In this document: positions 19,755 through 29,926 of the stretch, piece after piece
Position numbering within the stretch: the first letter of the stretch is position 1
Layout of the letters: each line of letters opens with the position of its first letter
Assembly (NCBI GenBank): GCA_014529385.2
Contig: CM043963.1
Span: 109,536,912 to 109,594,911 of the forward strand
Direction: 5' to 3'
Source: Adiantum capillus-veneris
Taxonomy: Eukaryota; Streptophyta; Polypodiopsida; Polypodiales; Pteridaceae
DNA length: 58,000 nucleotides
The notes under the pieces: generated by a model
Databases searched by the model: none
What the model was told of the DNA's origin: nothing
What the model saw: only the letters and a program-made list of their open reading frames with translations
Made by a program: the position numbers and the translations under genes

Positions 19755-22700
19755 CTAAGAGGTAGTGTTTCCAGCTAGAAAGCGCATGAATCACGGCCAA
19801 GAGCTCTTTCTCATAGACTTGCATAGTCCTCTCTGGCCCTTGCAAAATTCGGCTTTCATAAGCTACTACCCGTCCATCTTGCATTAGCACTGCTCCGATG
19901 CTATTGCCACACGCGTCACACTGGACCACAAATGACTTCCTGAGATCTGGCAAAACAATAACTGGATCTGAAGTCAACTTTTCCTTTAAGAGACTAAAAG
20001 CTGAAATCTCTTTTTGGGTCCATCTGAAAGTGACCTCTTTCTTTTGCAATGCGTGAAGAGGCGATGCTATCTCTGCAAAATTTCTGATAAACCTTCTATA
20101 GTAGGAACACAATCCCAAGAAGCTTCTGACATCGTGTACAGTCTTCAAGTCTGGCCATGTCTTGATAGCTTCGACCTTTGCGGGATCCATTCTAACACCA
20201 TCCTTTGAGACTATGTGGCCCAGAAAGTGGATCTCTTCGAGGAAGAATTCACTTTTCTTAGGATTGACAAGTAACCTGTGACTGCGCAGCTCTTCGAACA
20301 CAATGGTCAAGTGACGCCTATGCTCCTCTTCATTCTTCGAATACACAATCATGTCATCGAAGAATGTTCCAACAAACTGTTGATGCGAGCGGAAAATCCG
20401 GTCCATCATTCTGTTGAACGTGGCAGGAGCATTTGTTAGCCCAAACGGCATCACTAGAAACTCATAAAGACCAAATGTCGTTCTAAACGCAGTCTTGTGC
20501 ACATCCTCTGGGCTTATACGAATCTGATGGTACCCACTCTTCAAGTCTATCCTGCTGAAAATTGCAGCACCCTCTAAACGATCGAGAATATCATCAATAC
20601 GAGGAATAGGAAACCTATTCTTGATGGTATTCTTATTCAACGCACGGTAATCAATACACATGCGCCATGAGCCATCCTTCTTCTGCACTAGGAGCACTGG
20701 GGAGCAAAAAGGTGAAGAACTAGGCTGAATCAGCCCCTTCTCTAATAACTCCTCAACCTGGCCCATAATCTCTTTCTGCTGCGCCGCACTAACCCTGTAG
20801 GGAGGTCTATTTGGTGGGCTACACCCTGGCACCAAATCTATCCGATGGTCCTCAGGTCTCTCTGGCGGCAATTGCGACGGTAATGAATCAGAAAAACAGT
20901 CACTAAACTTTTGCAAAAATGCTGACCTTTCTTTATCTAACACAGATAAATTTGACTGATCACTATCTGAGACATCACGTGCAAAAATCAAGTACACAGA
21001 AAGATGATTCTTCATTACAGAAGTGATAGCAGAAGTAGATACAATAGGGACTGACTCTCCTTTAAGCTTTACATCCAAGATGTGAGTTTTGCCCCTATGC
21101 TGTACAGTGATCTTTTTGTTGTAGGCATCCAAGACTCCATGCACTCGGAACATCCATGGGATCCCCAACAAGGCGTCACAACCTTCCAGCGGCATGATGT
21201 AAAACTCTTCAGTGTCCACATACGACTGAATATGCAGATGCAGTTTTCCAATGATGGGAGTAACACACTCTGAGTGGCCAGGACATGCCAACCCTGCCTC
21301 TGCGGTGTACCCCATCTCTTCAGCTCTGATGCCCAGCTTCATAGCTAACTCTGGTGAGATAAAGTTGGCTTTGGCACCTGGATCAAAGAAGATGAGTGCC
21401 GTCTGATCCCTAACTTTACCCCATGCCCTGCATAACTCACTGGCATCTGTGCTGGGCCTGTCACCCACCATGTCTGGCACTAAACCTGCCGTGGGTTTAG
21501 GCTTCTTGCCTTTCTGGTCTTCTTTATCCTCTGAGTCAGCTGGCCTTTTCCTTTGTGGACAATTGATAGAAATATGACCAGGCTGCTTGCATATAAAGCA
21601 TTTGTTCTCAGCCATTAGGACCTTCTTTTCCTCGAGCGACTTGCACACAAAAGGCTTCCTTTTCTGTTTCTTTGCCTGCGCTCCAGAAGTCCCAGCTGAA
21701 TCCTTGTCTTTGGTGGCCTGTTCTGACCCCTGTGACGCATCAGGAGCCGTTTTCACAAAGGGCTTCTTCGCTGAATTTTTCTTTTGCTGCCCTCCTTTAT
21801 CACTGCTCGGAAATCCACTGTCCTCTCCTTTCAACAGGGCAAGACCAGTGTTCGCAACTTCCATAAGCTGAGTAAGGGTAGCCACTCTGTTCTTTGTACA
21901 GTAATCACGAAGCCCTTTAGGCAGCCCACAACAATACTTCTCTATCTGCTCTGTCAGTGGCACAAATCTGTAGGAGGTCACTGAGAGTAACGCTTTACAA
22001 AACCTCCTATTGTACTCCAGCAAGCTCTTGCACGAAGCTGCCGTAAACTGGTGCCAATCTGTCAAGACATCGGCTTCAAATTCATTTGATAGCCAAGCAG
22101 ATGCAAACATTTGCTTGAAGTAAACCCAAGTGGCGGGTGCCTGTCCTTGCATTAACAATGTCGTCCACCATGTAAGCGCATTGTCCTTTAAGAAAGTGGC
22201 AGCTTTCCTAACCTTCGAGGCCTCTGTAAAATTCCCTCCCGCATAAGCTGTATCAAACTGCTGGAGGAAAGTGAGTGCCTTTGTCTTATCCTCGAAACCA
22301 CTGAAGGTACTGAACTTTACCGCTGCACCACCTTCTTTGTAAGCCTTCGGCTTCTCTAGTGCCCCCAAGTTGTCATACGGGATGGTCTGCAACATGGGCA
22401 CTGTACTAGGCATGATCGGCACGTGTTGGCCATTCACAATTTGCGTCGGAGGTGCGATATCTGGCTGCTGTCCAGAAAAACCAGCCATGCCAAAATGACC
22501 CTGTGGCACCCCAAACTGGCCCTGGTTGCCGTGGAAACCTTGCTGCATGCCGATAGTACCATACATGGGGTTTGGCATGATGCCTTGCATACCCCCGAAC
22601 ACTGTTCCTGGCATGTACGGCTGACTTCCAGACGCATAACCAGCCATACTTTGGAACACTGATCCACCCCCGAAATACCCAGGATGTACCGTGGGTGGTG

Positions 22701-23229
22701 GAAAAACTGAGTGCATAGCCTGGTATCCAGCTCCCTGTCCATTCAAGACAGCATGCTGGCTCTGAAAGGTGGCGGGCTGAACTGGCATAACCTGTGGAAT
22801 AGGCGTTCTAGCTACCTGTTCAAGCACGGGAGGAACCTGCTTTGGAGCCCCCGACTCCGCAACATGCGAGTGTTCCCTTTCCTCCTGCGCCTCATGAAGT
22901 ACCTGGGCTTGAGCTTCAACAAGCTCCGTACGCGGCGTAGGTTGCCTATTTTGGTGTTGCACTGGTGGCGCTTGCAAGAATTCCATAAACCTCGGATTCT
23001 GCACCAGCTGCGAAAAGACATTCACCGCGGCAACTAACTGAGTCTTAAACGCATCATCCTCAAGTTGCCCTGTCATAAAGCCCTGTACTACTGGAGGGAC
23101 ATTCACGTTGACAGGAGGTACAGACTGACGTGGCCGTGAGCTCTCGCCAATCTCAAAAACCATAGGAATCTCCTGCCTGTCCTTTGGAGAGGAACCCTCT
23201 TCCATAATTCCCTTCCCCTTGTCGGCCAT
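19603..23229 (-). CDS. C gag-protease-RT-RNase H polyprotein (frameshifted at its end)
   Basis: The open frame runs back to the LTR without ATG; I place the start at MADKGKG (23229). The order is a Pro/Gln-rich and then Gly/Met/Gln-rich low-complexity N-terminus, a Gag core with TWWTTLLMQ near 22150, a CCHC knuckle (CFICKQPGHISINC) near 21590, and a protease with FFDPGAKANFIS near 21385 (DPG instead of D-S/T-G) plus GCDALLGIPWMF near 21160. RT follows with [41 protein letters not shown] and FFDDMIVYSKN near 20355. RNase H begins with QCDACGNSIGAVL near 19915 and YEKELLAVIHALSS. After LLGA (about 19756) the frame is wrong and ends at 19603. All upstream domains are open, so this is a young copy. 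Confidence 0.92.
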   Translation of the reverse strand: MADKGKGIMEEGSSPKDRQEIPMVFEIGESSRPRQSVPPVNVNVPPVVQGFMTGQLEDDAFKTQLVAAVNVFSQLVQNPRFMEFLQAPPVQHQNRQPTPRTELVEAQAQVLHEAQEEREHSHVAESGAPKQVPPVLEQVARTPIPQVMPVQPATFQSQHAVLNGQGAGYQAMHSVFPPPTVHPGYFGGGSVFQSMAGYASGSQPYMPGTVFGGMQGIMPNPMYGTIGMQQGFHGNQGQFGVPQGHFGMAGFSGQQPDIAPPTQIVNGQHVPIMPSTVPMLQTIPYDNLGALEKPKAYKEGGAAVKFSTFSGFEDKTKALTFLQQFDTAYAGGNFTEASKVRKAATFLKDNALTWWTTLLMQGQAPATWVYFKQMFASAWLSNEFEADVLTDWHQFTAASCKSLLEYNRRFCKALLSVTSYRFVPLTEQIEKYCCGLPKGLRDYCTKNRVATLTQLMEVANTGLALLKGEDSGFPSSDKGGQQKKNSAKKPFVKTAPDASQGSEQATKDKDSAGTSGAQAKKQKRKPFVCKSLEEKKVLMAENKCFICKQPGHISINCPQRKRPADSEDKEDQKGKKPKPTAGLVPDMVGDRPSTDASELCRAWGKVRDQTALIFFDPGAKANFISPELAMKLGIRAEEMGYTAEAGLACPGHSECVTPIIGKLHLHIQSYVDTEEFYIMPLEGCDALLGIPWMFRVHGVLDAYNKKITVQHRGKTHILDVKLKGESVPIVSTSAITSVMKNHLSVYLIFARDVSDSDQSNLSVLDKERSAFLQKFSDCFSDSLPSQLPPERPEDHRIDLVPGCSPPNRPPYRVSAAQQKEIMGQVEELLEKGLIQPSSSPFCSPVLLVQKKDGSWRMCIDYRALNKNTIKNRFPIPRIDDILDRLEGAAIFSRIDLKSGYHQIRISPEDVHKTAFRTTFGLYEFLVMPFGLTNAPATFNRMMDRIFRSHQQFVGTFFDDMIVYSKNEEEHRRHLTIVFEELRSHRLLVNPKKSEFFLEEIHFLGHIVSKDGVRMDPAKVEAIKTWPDLKTVHDVRSFLGLCSYYRRFIRNFAEIASPLHALQKKEVTFRWTQKEISAFSLLKEKLTSDPVIVLPDLRKSFVVQCDACGNSIGAVLMQDGRVVAYESRILQGPERTMQVYEKELLAVIHALSSWKHYLLGAFCCPNRSSDLAILLDKVKVIRKAYAMGKHSFHVPLPDYACGRQEECCG

Positions 23230-23300
23230 AGTGTAATCCCCGTGTTCTTGCACTGTGTGTCTTACCCTGAACAATCCAGGCTCACTCTTTGAGGAAAAAG

Positions 23301-23326
23301 TGATTGATGTCCCGGCAACGGAACCA
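23301..23326 (-). other. Primer-binding site region of C (not initiator Met)
   Basis: The reverse complement starts TGGTTCCGTTGCCGGGA exactly at the LTR edge. It ends like a tRNA 3' terminus complement (TGG first) and carries a T-arm-like GTTGCCGGG. It resembles, but does not equal, the plant tRNA-Asp site. This separates C from A, B and E, which use initiator-Met-like sites. Confidence 0.7.
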
Positions 23327-24802
23327 TGAAACCGGCCCGTAGGGCGGTAGGCGTTGGCTTTCACCCGAAATTCTTTACTTTAAACACACACACAGAGCAC
23401 TTTGCAAAGAGAACCTGCGACGGGAGTTAACACTTGAATACACACGGCTCGGAAGCTAGAATGCTCCGAGCAGACGCCGACAACCTGTAGGCCCCAAAAT
23501 TGGCGCCCCTTTCGGTATTTCTTTATTCTTTAGGAGGGTAAATTACAAGGTAAGGTCCTGGGAATCCTTCACGTGTATCCACCTAGATACCATTTGATTT
23601 GGCCAAATTTCGGCAGCATAACAGCCCCAAAACTTGCGCGAAACCAATTCCCCTGCTGGAACTCGCTTGCATTGCCGTATAAAATCTGATTCCTGTCCAA
23701 AAACAGTAAGTTCAGCGTGCTGTATTTACTGGTTTTTGCCCTGTTTTCAGCCCCAAACAGTCCCCTAACTGTCCTTTGCCAGTGGGGCACGATTCCCAAT
23801 GATCCTGGCGTCTGTACGGCTGAAAAACAGTGAATTTACAGCGCATACACAGCGCTGATTTTGCACCTGTACGGTGAGGTTATGACCCTCACCAGTGCCT
23901 GCTTTGGAGTAGCAGTTAGCTACCCCTGTTCCTGCTCAAGGAGGCTCTTGCGTCAGCACAAAAGCATGAACCCACACAACTGTACATCAGTCAAATGAGT
24001 AGCCCTCTTGTGGGGCATCACATAACTGCACGTAGGGGAGAGAGAGAGCAGTGTGTAGTGTGCAGGGCATCACTCCTAGCACCACACTGTACATGAGAGG
24101 GAAAGAAAGCACTCCATAGCTCTTAACCTGTGACAAAAGCTGAAATGAGGCCTCTCCCAGCATAAAAATCAGCGCCCATTTTTCTGCAAGAGGAAAGTTC
24201 ACCAAAATGTGACACTTGGCGCATTTTAAAGCATTTTCCCGTTTCGGGTTCGCCGCTTAAAAATATCCCAACCGACGCGTCAGTTGACTTCGCGGCAGAG
24301 TTATAAAGTGTTCCCCTAGTCATACCGGAGGTAATGACGCGAACACATTTCACGGCCCAAAATAGCAGTTCCCTAAATTTTAGGAGATGCTTCCGTTGGG
24401 CTCCCACTGGTCTTCTGAACATCTATCCTCATTGGGACCGCATCCAAAAATGCAATGTGGCCCAACTGTCACATACTTTTTGTTGGTAGTCCCACCTTGA
24501 CTTTACGCCTTAATTGAGTTCACTTCCTAGTATCCACCAACTTGCTAAGTGCGACGGGGGGCCTATATGATCTTGCTCTGAGCCTAGACATCCTCTTACC
24601 ATACGAATTCCAGTGCCGACCACTTCCCATCTGCGGGTGAATCTACCCTTCACATTGGCCATACAATGTCCGACCGTTTGCTACTTCAAAAAGAGGGTCT
24701 CAAAACAAATAAAATAAACCCCATTGGAAAGAAACCAACAACCAAGGTTAGCAGTTGCCACATCTCTGTGACATGGTTAATAACTGCCACGTCCTCGTGA
24801 CA
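23327..24802 (-). repeat. 5' LTR of the C array
   Basis: The 1476-bp LTR differs from the middle LTR by scattered single bases and small repeat-length changes, for example in an ACAC run near 23443 and a GA run near 24040. Such low divergence indicates recent insertion. Confidence 0.95.
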
Positions 24803-25093
24803 TCCTGAGAGAGGAGAGACTACAAATTTTCTGCGGAAGGACACTTGTTGAACAGTGAACAAAACATCAAGGCACTCTTGCGTGATGAGAGAGTCCATAT
24901 CGGGAGCGAAGCCAGACACCTCGAAAGGAGATGGCTTGCTAACCTCCAAGCGGGCTCTTTCGACAAGAGAGTCACTAATCACATCATGCATACTGCTTGG
25001 GTCAAACAATATGACAAAACGCTGACCCTTCACATGACCATAGCACTTAATGAGAGACTCATCAATGGGAGGATCATGAGAAACTTGGGTCAC
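24803..25093 (-). pseudogene. B-1 first part of protease
   Basis: The minus frame encodes SLIKCYGHVKGQRFVILFDP, then SSMHDVISDSLVE. This is the N-terminal half of a retropepsin-like domain where the active-site triad reads D-P-S instead of D-S/T-G. It continues to VQQVSFRRKFVVSPLSGC, where C inserted. The matching distal half (MLLGIQWF) is at about 15150-15187. It overlaps the C LTR in the same frame only by chance. Confidence 0.75.
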
Positions 25094-25199
25094 ACTCGTG
25101 TTCTCATTTATAGCATTGACAGAGGATGTGGGCTCTGTGGGTTCTTTAGATTCATTAGAGTCAAGCTTAGGACATGTTCTTTTTATGTGACCCTTGATG

Positions 25200-26930
25200 T
25201 GACAATGCCTTCCTTAGAATAAATGCTTTGTTCTTCTGACGTGATGTATCCTCCTAAAATTCCTTGTTCTGGAGTGAGCTTAGGTTTAGCAATTGTGTTT
25301 GCTTTACCCTTAGGTTCATTTGGAGAGTTCTTTTCTGAGAGACGAGAGAAAGATTGGTTAGAAGAGTTACCATTCTTACCATTCTTACCGTTCTTACGGT
25401 TCTGAGGGTTTTGAGAAGTCTGAGAGGTACTTTGCGAAGTCTTGTTCTCCTTCCCTTATTGTGATTCATCTCCTGTGCGAGAGCAATCGCTACTGCCTTG
25501 TTGAGATCGATTGGATCGAGTACCTCAACATCGAACTTGCTTTGTTCTTCTGACGTGATGTATCCTCCTAAAATTCCTTGTTCTGGAGTGAGCTTAGGTT
25601 TAGCAATTGTGTTTGCTTTACCCTTAGGTTCATTTGGAGAGTTCTTTTCTGAGAGACGAGAGAAAGATTGGTTAGAAGAGTTACCATTCTTACCATTCTT
25701 ACCGTTCTTACCGTTCTGAGGGTTTTGAGAAGTCTGAGAGGTACTTTGCGAAGTCTTGTTCTCCTTCCCTTATTGTGATTCATCTCCTGTGCGAGAGCAA
25801 TCGCTACTGCCTTGTTGAGATCGATTGGATCGAGTACCTCAACATCAAACTTGATATACTCGTCCAATCCATAAAGGAATGCCTCCTTGCGCTCATCATC
25901 CGATTTGCGCAATTGGGTGCCGAGCTGCAAAACACGATTAGAGAAAGACATAACTGGCATACCATTTTGCTTGAGACCGCGCCAATCCTCCTTCAATCGT
26001 GCTAGGTACTGGGGTGGCATAAACCGTGCCTTGAGCTTGTCTTGGAAGTCGGCCCAATTGAAGGAAAGGGTCGCGTCTTCGTCGGCTGCCTCTAGGTGCG
26101 CGGCCAAGTGTGCCTCTTGCCATGCGTGGTACCAATTAATGGCGTCACTGGCAAGGTACATGGCTGCCATTAAAACCTTGCTATTTCCTGTCTTCTTAGT
26201 TGTCGCAAAATAAGCATTAAATTGATGCAACCAAGAATGAATAACACTAGCATCCATCTTACGGTCATACTTACTGAACGTGATCTTCTCTGTGACTGGG
26301 TTGTTGGAGTTTGAATCTCGGCTTGCGCCACTTGATGAACCACCAACATCTTTGACCGGCTCGGGTTTCGAGGTGAGTACTTGTAGGACCAACTCTTGCA
26401 TGCATTGGTCTCTCTACGCCTCACGCTCTAACTCCAAGGCCGCTCGTCTTTCTTCGCTCTCGCGATCCAATTCTGCCTTTCTTTCTTCGGCCGCCAAGCG
26501 TGCTTGCTCGCGCTCACGCTCTAAGGCTACAGTTCTTTCTTCGCGTTCACGATCCAATTCGGCCTTTCTTTCTTCGCGCTCGCGCTCCAAGGCGGTGCAT
26601 TGCGCTTCTTGTCGTATCATCATGTCCATCATCGTCTTGACCAAAGCCTCCATAGGATTTGGTGCAATCCTTGGCGTAGATGGGAAAGGGGGAGGGTCGG
26701 AAAAACCTTGTGGTGGGGAGAATTCTTCTTCGCCACCTCCATGCGAAGTATCCATTCCGCTTCGGGTGACGACCATACACTGAAGTCTTGGGTTCTTAAG
26801 TTCACGAGGAACTTGGGTTCTTGTGGTGCTTGAGTTCTTGAGGTTCTTGAAGGTCTTCTTAAGTTCGTGAGGTTCTTTAGGTTCTTCTTTAGCTTGCAAT
26901 CTGTGTGAGAAGGATTTTCTCTTACCCAAG
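25200..26930 (-). pseudogene. Gag of B-1
   Basis: The N-terminus (ATG near 26779) has the MVVTRSGMDTSHGGG region and a Pro-rich SDPPPFPSTPRIAPNPMEAL stretch. It then has a long Arg/Glu coiled-coil region of LEREREE-type repeats, and the Gag core (26380-25770) with KYDRKMDASVIHSWLHQFNAYF, AINWYHAWQEA and the conserved C-terminal helix region (RKSDDERKEAFLYGLDEY). A stop interrupts between the coiled coil and the core near 26413. A shift after EMNHNKG throws the linker out of frame. A 315-bp tandem duplication (about 25223-25537 and 25538-25852) repeats the linker. Gag would form the particle. Confidence 0.85.
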
Positions 26931-26985
26931 CTCTTCTCTTTCCCGCGGGCGCACCCCTTGGCGGCCTTGCGCTCACACCAAGGTT

Positions 26986-27220
26986 GCTTTTTCCCACCTC
27001 ACGTCGATTGGCCAGCCGCTAAGTGCACGGTCCGCTCTCAATGAGTGAAAAGAGAAACAAGGGGAGGCTAGACAAGCCCTTCTTTCTTGGGTTTCCTGTC
27101 ACTCTTCAAAAACACGATTAGGAATCGACTCGCCCATGCCCAAGTGGGCTTGGGTTACGTGCGACCGCAACAAGCAAAATAAATTCTTGTGGTTCTTTCC
27201 TTGAGTGATACAGAACACTA
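26986..27220 (-). other. Untranslated leader of B-1
   Basis: It lies between the primer site and gag. It shares blocks such as 'gaagggcttgt(c/t)...gcctcccc' and 'aaaaagcaaccttggtgtgag' with the leaders of B-2 (32200-32458), B-3 (35000-35280) and the B-like fragment at 39905. No gene is seen. Confidence 0.6.
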
Positions 27221-27237
27221 CCAAAGCTGTCATACCA
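27221..27237 (-). other. Primer-binding site of B-1
   Basis: The reverse complement TGGTATGACAGCTTTGG is the initiator-Met-type site, with two changes from the B-3 form TGGTATCAGAGCTTTGG, one base from the LTR. Confidence 0.85.
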
Positions 27238-27238
27238 A

Positions 27239-28333
27239 TGTAAGGTGCAGCGGAAGTGTGCTGAACTTTGCTCAGAATGAGTGCTCCGAACTGTGCTCAA
27301 GGGTTCCTTTTACTTACGGAAGGGAGAGCCTTCCGTCCTTTAGTGAGAGAGTGCAAATGGTCACAAACAAAGTGGATAAACACTGTGAATGAAGGTGCTG
27401 AGACTGAGAGATAGGGAGAGAAGAATACGACACCAGAATGTTGTCAAACCCTTGTCCGAAGGCCCCACTCTCTATGGCGAGAGCGGTCTACTATTGATTG
27501 CACAAATCTCTACAATGTAATGGACTTGCTGACGATGTCGACAACGATGAGGAAGACGACGAGACGGGCTGAAATCTGCCAATCTTGTACAGTTGAATTC
27601 TGACTCTATGTCGGTGACGACGACGTGTTGAAAACGCAGATGCTGAAATTTGTGCGGCGAGGATTTGCTGCGGGAAGGTGAGATCTGCGAGGTTTGGGGG
27701 CTGCGGTACGGAATCTAAATGCTGAAACGCTGGTGCTATGGCTGAACTGTCGCCGGAAATTGCAAAAGGCTAAGGCTGGTCTGCAATGCAAAAACACTGA
27801 GCTGATCTGCTGCTTGATGCAAAAACGCTAGGGAGTCTACTATAATCTGCTGTCACCAAGCTTCATCTGCAAACTGCAACAAAACGCTGGGCTGATCTGC
27901 AAATGCTGAAAACACTGGCTTCTTTGGTGGTAGAAAGCGCTAAGATGCCTGCCGGGGAGTCTTGCTGAGAAGGTGCTCTGTTGGACACATGTCTCTGCTA
28001 CCTCTTTTGCCAAAAAACACTAGTGCTAGCTTTTCTTATATACTGTCCGAGTCAAATTGCCCTACCCAGTTTCCCAGTCACTTATTAATAATAAGTGAAA
28101 AATGGCTAAAATAGGTCTGTGCACTGTAAAAATGCTCATGATGGGTTCTGATGGTAATGTGATGATCATGCTGTGTGCAACTAGAGGATATGCATCTACT
28201 CTAAATGCCTGGACATGCACGGTCTGCGAACAGACTCACAAAAGTGCCAGAACACTTTCTAAGCTAGGCTGACTGAAACCTTGTCATGAAGTAGCTTATC
28301 CACGTACACATAGGGTTAGATGTGCACGTGACA
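27239..28333 (-). repeat. 5' LTR of B-1 (minus strand)
   Basis: The 1095-bp LTR begins TGTCACGTGCAC on the minus strand, which includes a CACGTG G-box at the extreme end. It ends CTTACA next to the primer site. Confidence 0.92.
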
Positions 28334-28338
28334 CAGAG

Positions 28339-28895
28339 TGGGCACGATGGTAATTGGACTGTTATTGACAGATTTAGCAAGCAAGCTCATTTCATTGCAG
28401 TGAAGAAAACAGTCAAGCCGGATCATTTAGGGAGATTGTTCATTGCCCAGATATTCAGATTACATGGCATGCCTGAGACAATTGTCTCTGAGAGAGATCC
28501 CCAATTCACGAGTAGGCTATTTGGGAGAACATTGGCACACGGTTGCAGTTCTCGTCATCTTTCCACCCGCAGACATCTAGCTGGGCAATCTGAGATTGCA
28601 AATTCAGTCGTACTAGATTTATATTAGTCTTACATTTCGGATCAGAAATCTCAATGGGAAAAGTTTTTGCCCTTTGTGGAATTTGCCTACAATAACACGA
28701 TCCACTCTTCGACGGGGAAGGCGCCATTTAAGATTATTGAAGGTGCTATGAAGGTTTCACCCTTCCTAAGCACGAAAGATAAGATTTTTGAAGCCGACCA
28801 GTACACGAGGGACTTGGACACTGCTTTTGCCAAGGTCCGGGAGGTTTTACAGAAATCTCAGGAAAGACACAAGAAGGCAGCAGAGACACCGTCGT
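28339..28895 (+). pseudogene. Integrase DDE core of element A
   Basis: Reading resumes after B-1 with GHDGNWTVIDRFSKQAHFI, then LHGMPETIVSERDPQFTS (the second catalytic position reads SERD instead of SDRD) and GQSEIANSVVLD (third position E). A small deletion and shift around 28525-28590 damage the SSRHLSTRRH region, which should read as a F-HPQTDGQ block. A stop near 28626 follows. FAYNNTIHSSTGKAPF continues in the next frame to LQKSQERHKKAAE. The copy is inactive. Confidence 0.85.
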
Positions 28896-29350
28896 GATTT
28901 GAAATTAAAGGAAGACGATTGGGTGCTCGTATATTTTGAGAAGGCACGCCTGAGAAAGAAAAAGGAAAAGGAGCGGCTTTTTCCAAAGCTTAGCATGAGA
29001 TGCTATGGACCTTTCGAGATAAAAGAAAAGATAAATGATGTCTCCTTTAGACTTAAGCTGCCATACTTAGAGAATTCACAATGCTTTTCATGTGAGTCTC
29101 TTGAAGCCTTTTTAAAGGCGATGTGCTCGATGATGGGGAGCCAGATGAGCAACCCGAAGTGGAGGAAAGCGAGGAGATACTTGTTCCAGAATAGATATTG
29201 GCACATAAAGATAGATTAAAGGTAAAGTGATGAGGCGGTTCTTGGTTAAATTCAAGAACTATCCCGCATTGGATGCGAGTGGATGGAGGAGGAGGACCTA
29301 GCAGATACTCCTCAGATTGTGAACCTTTACCTTGAAGCATTCGGTTTAGC
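28880..29350 (+). pseudogene. Integrase C-terminus and chromodomain-like tail of element A
   Basis: It encodes [39 protein letters not shown] and a broken HNAF block. A degenerate tail follows in several frames (RRFLVKFKNYPALDA near 29235) corresponding to the chromodomain-like end of C. Frames change at about 29065 and 29200. Confidence 0.78.
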
Positions 29351-29926
29351 ATAGTCTACTCCAATAGAACCCCGATTTCAGCATGGGCGAATCTAGTGCA
29401 GTGGGTTTGCACAAGAGGGGAGTCACTCCGCTCCTTTGTCGACAGATTGTCCCGATATTTTGATGTAGTGTCATTGATGTCCCTTTGGGTTTTAGAGATA
29501 CTGCTGAGCTGGCAGTATTCTGCTGTATGACTTTATGAGTTGGAATTCTGGATAATGAAAATGATACTGATGGATTTGTACTTGACTTGTTTGAGTGCAG
29601 GAACTGATAGACGAAATGACTGCAGCATTTCAGTCTCATAAATCTCTATAGACATGATTGCAATATGGATTAGTTAATCGGGCATCTGTGAGGCCCCGAC
29701 TGGATCTAGATGCGATTGCTAAATACGTTGCCGATTAATCATGGTCTGAGATTTAGAATGAATTTTTGAATGTGATTTGTCATGTGATGTCCTGTGATGT
29801 GACTGTCGATTGGTACATGTGCTAGATGTGTTGTTCCTAGTGCGTCGGTACTAACAATTAGTGTTTGCTAAGACAGTTTATGGCGTGTGTCTATTTTGCA
29901 GGCGTAATGCTTTCAAGAGGGGGATG
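29351..29926 (+). other. 3' untranslated region and polypurine tract of element A
   Basis: About 550 bp lack a coding signal. They share an alignable copy in A-prime (5330-6000, reverse). The end TTTCAAGAGGGGGATG (29911-29926) is the purine tract next to the 3' LTR. Confidence 0.8.

Larger units (their letters stand above)
15199..24802 (-). mobile_element. Gypsy element C as a truncated tandem array (minus strand), inserted in B-1
   Basis: It is flanked by a perfect 5-bp duplication TCCTG (15194-15198 and 24803-24807). On the minus strand the order is LTR (24802-23327), full internal region (23326-17851), LTR (17850-16370), a second gag start (16369-15356), then the last 160 bp of an LTR (15358-15199). 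One target-site duplication thus encloses two internal regions sharing a middle LTR, and the second has a deletion from gag to within its 3' LTR. The two full LTRs are nearly identical, making this the youngest layer of the nest. Confidence 0.94.
12878..28333 (-). mobile_element. Family B element, copy B-1 (minus strand), inserted in element A's integrase and split by C
   Basis: It is flanked by a perfect 5-bp duplication CAGAG (12873-12877 and 28334-28338). On the minus strand: 5' LTR 27239-28333, primer site 27221-27237, leader, gag 25200-26930, first protease part 24803-25093, the C insertion (15199-24802), second protease part and the novel segment 15193-14046, purine tract 14032-14045, 3' LTR 12878-14031. 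Without C the internal region is about 3.6 kb and has no RT, RNase H or integrase. Confidence 0.93.

Noticed and set aside
22434-23037. Several 70-108-codon frames on both strands over C gag
   Set aside because: They are shadows of the long Gag-Pol frame and recur identically in the duplicated gag at 15477-16182.
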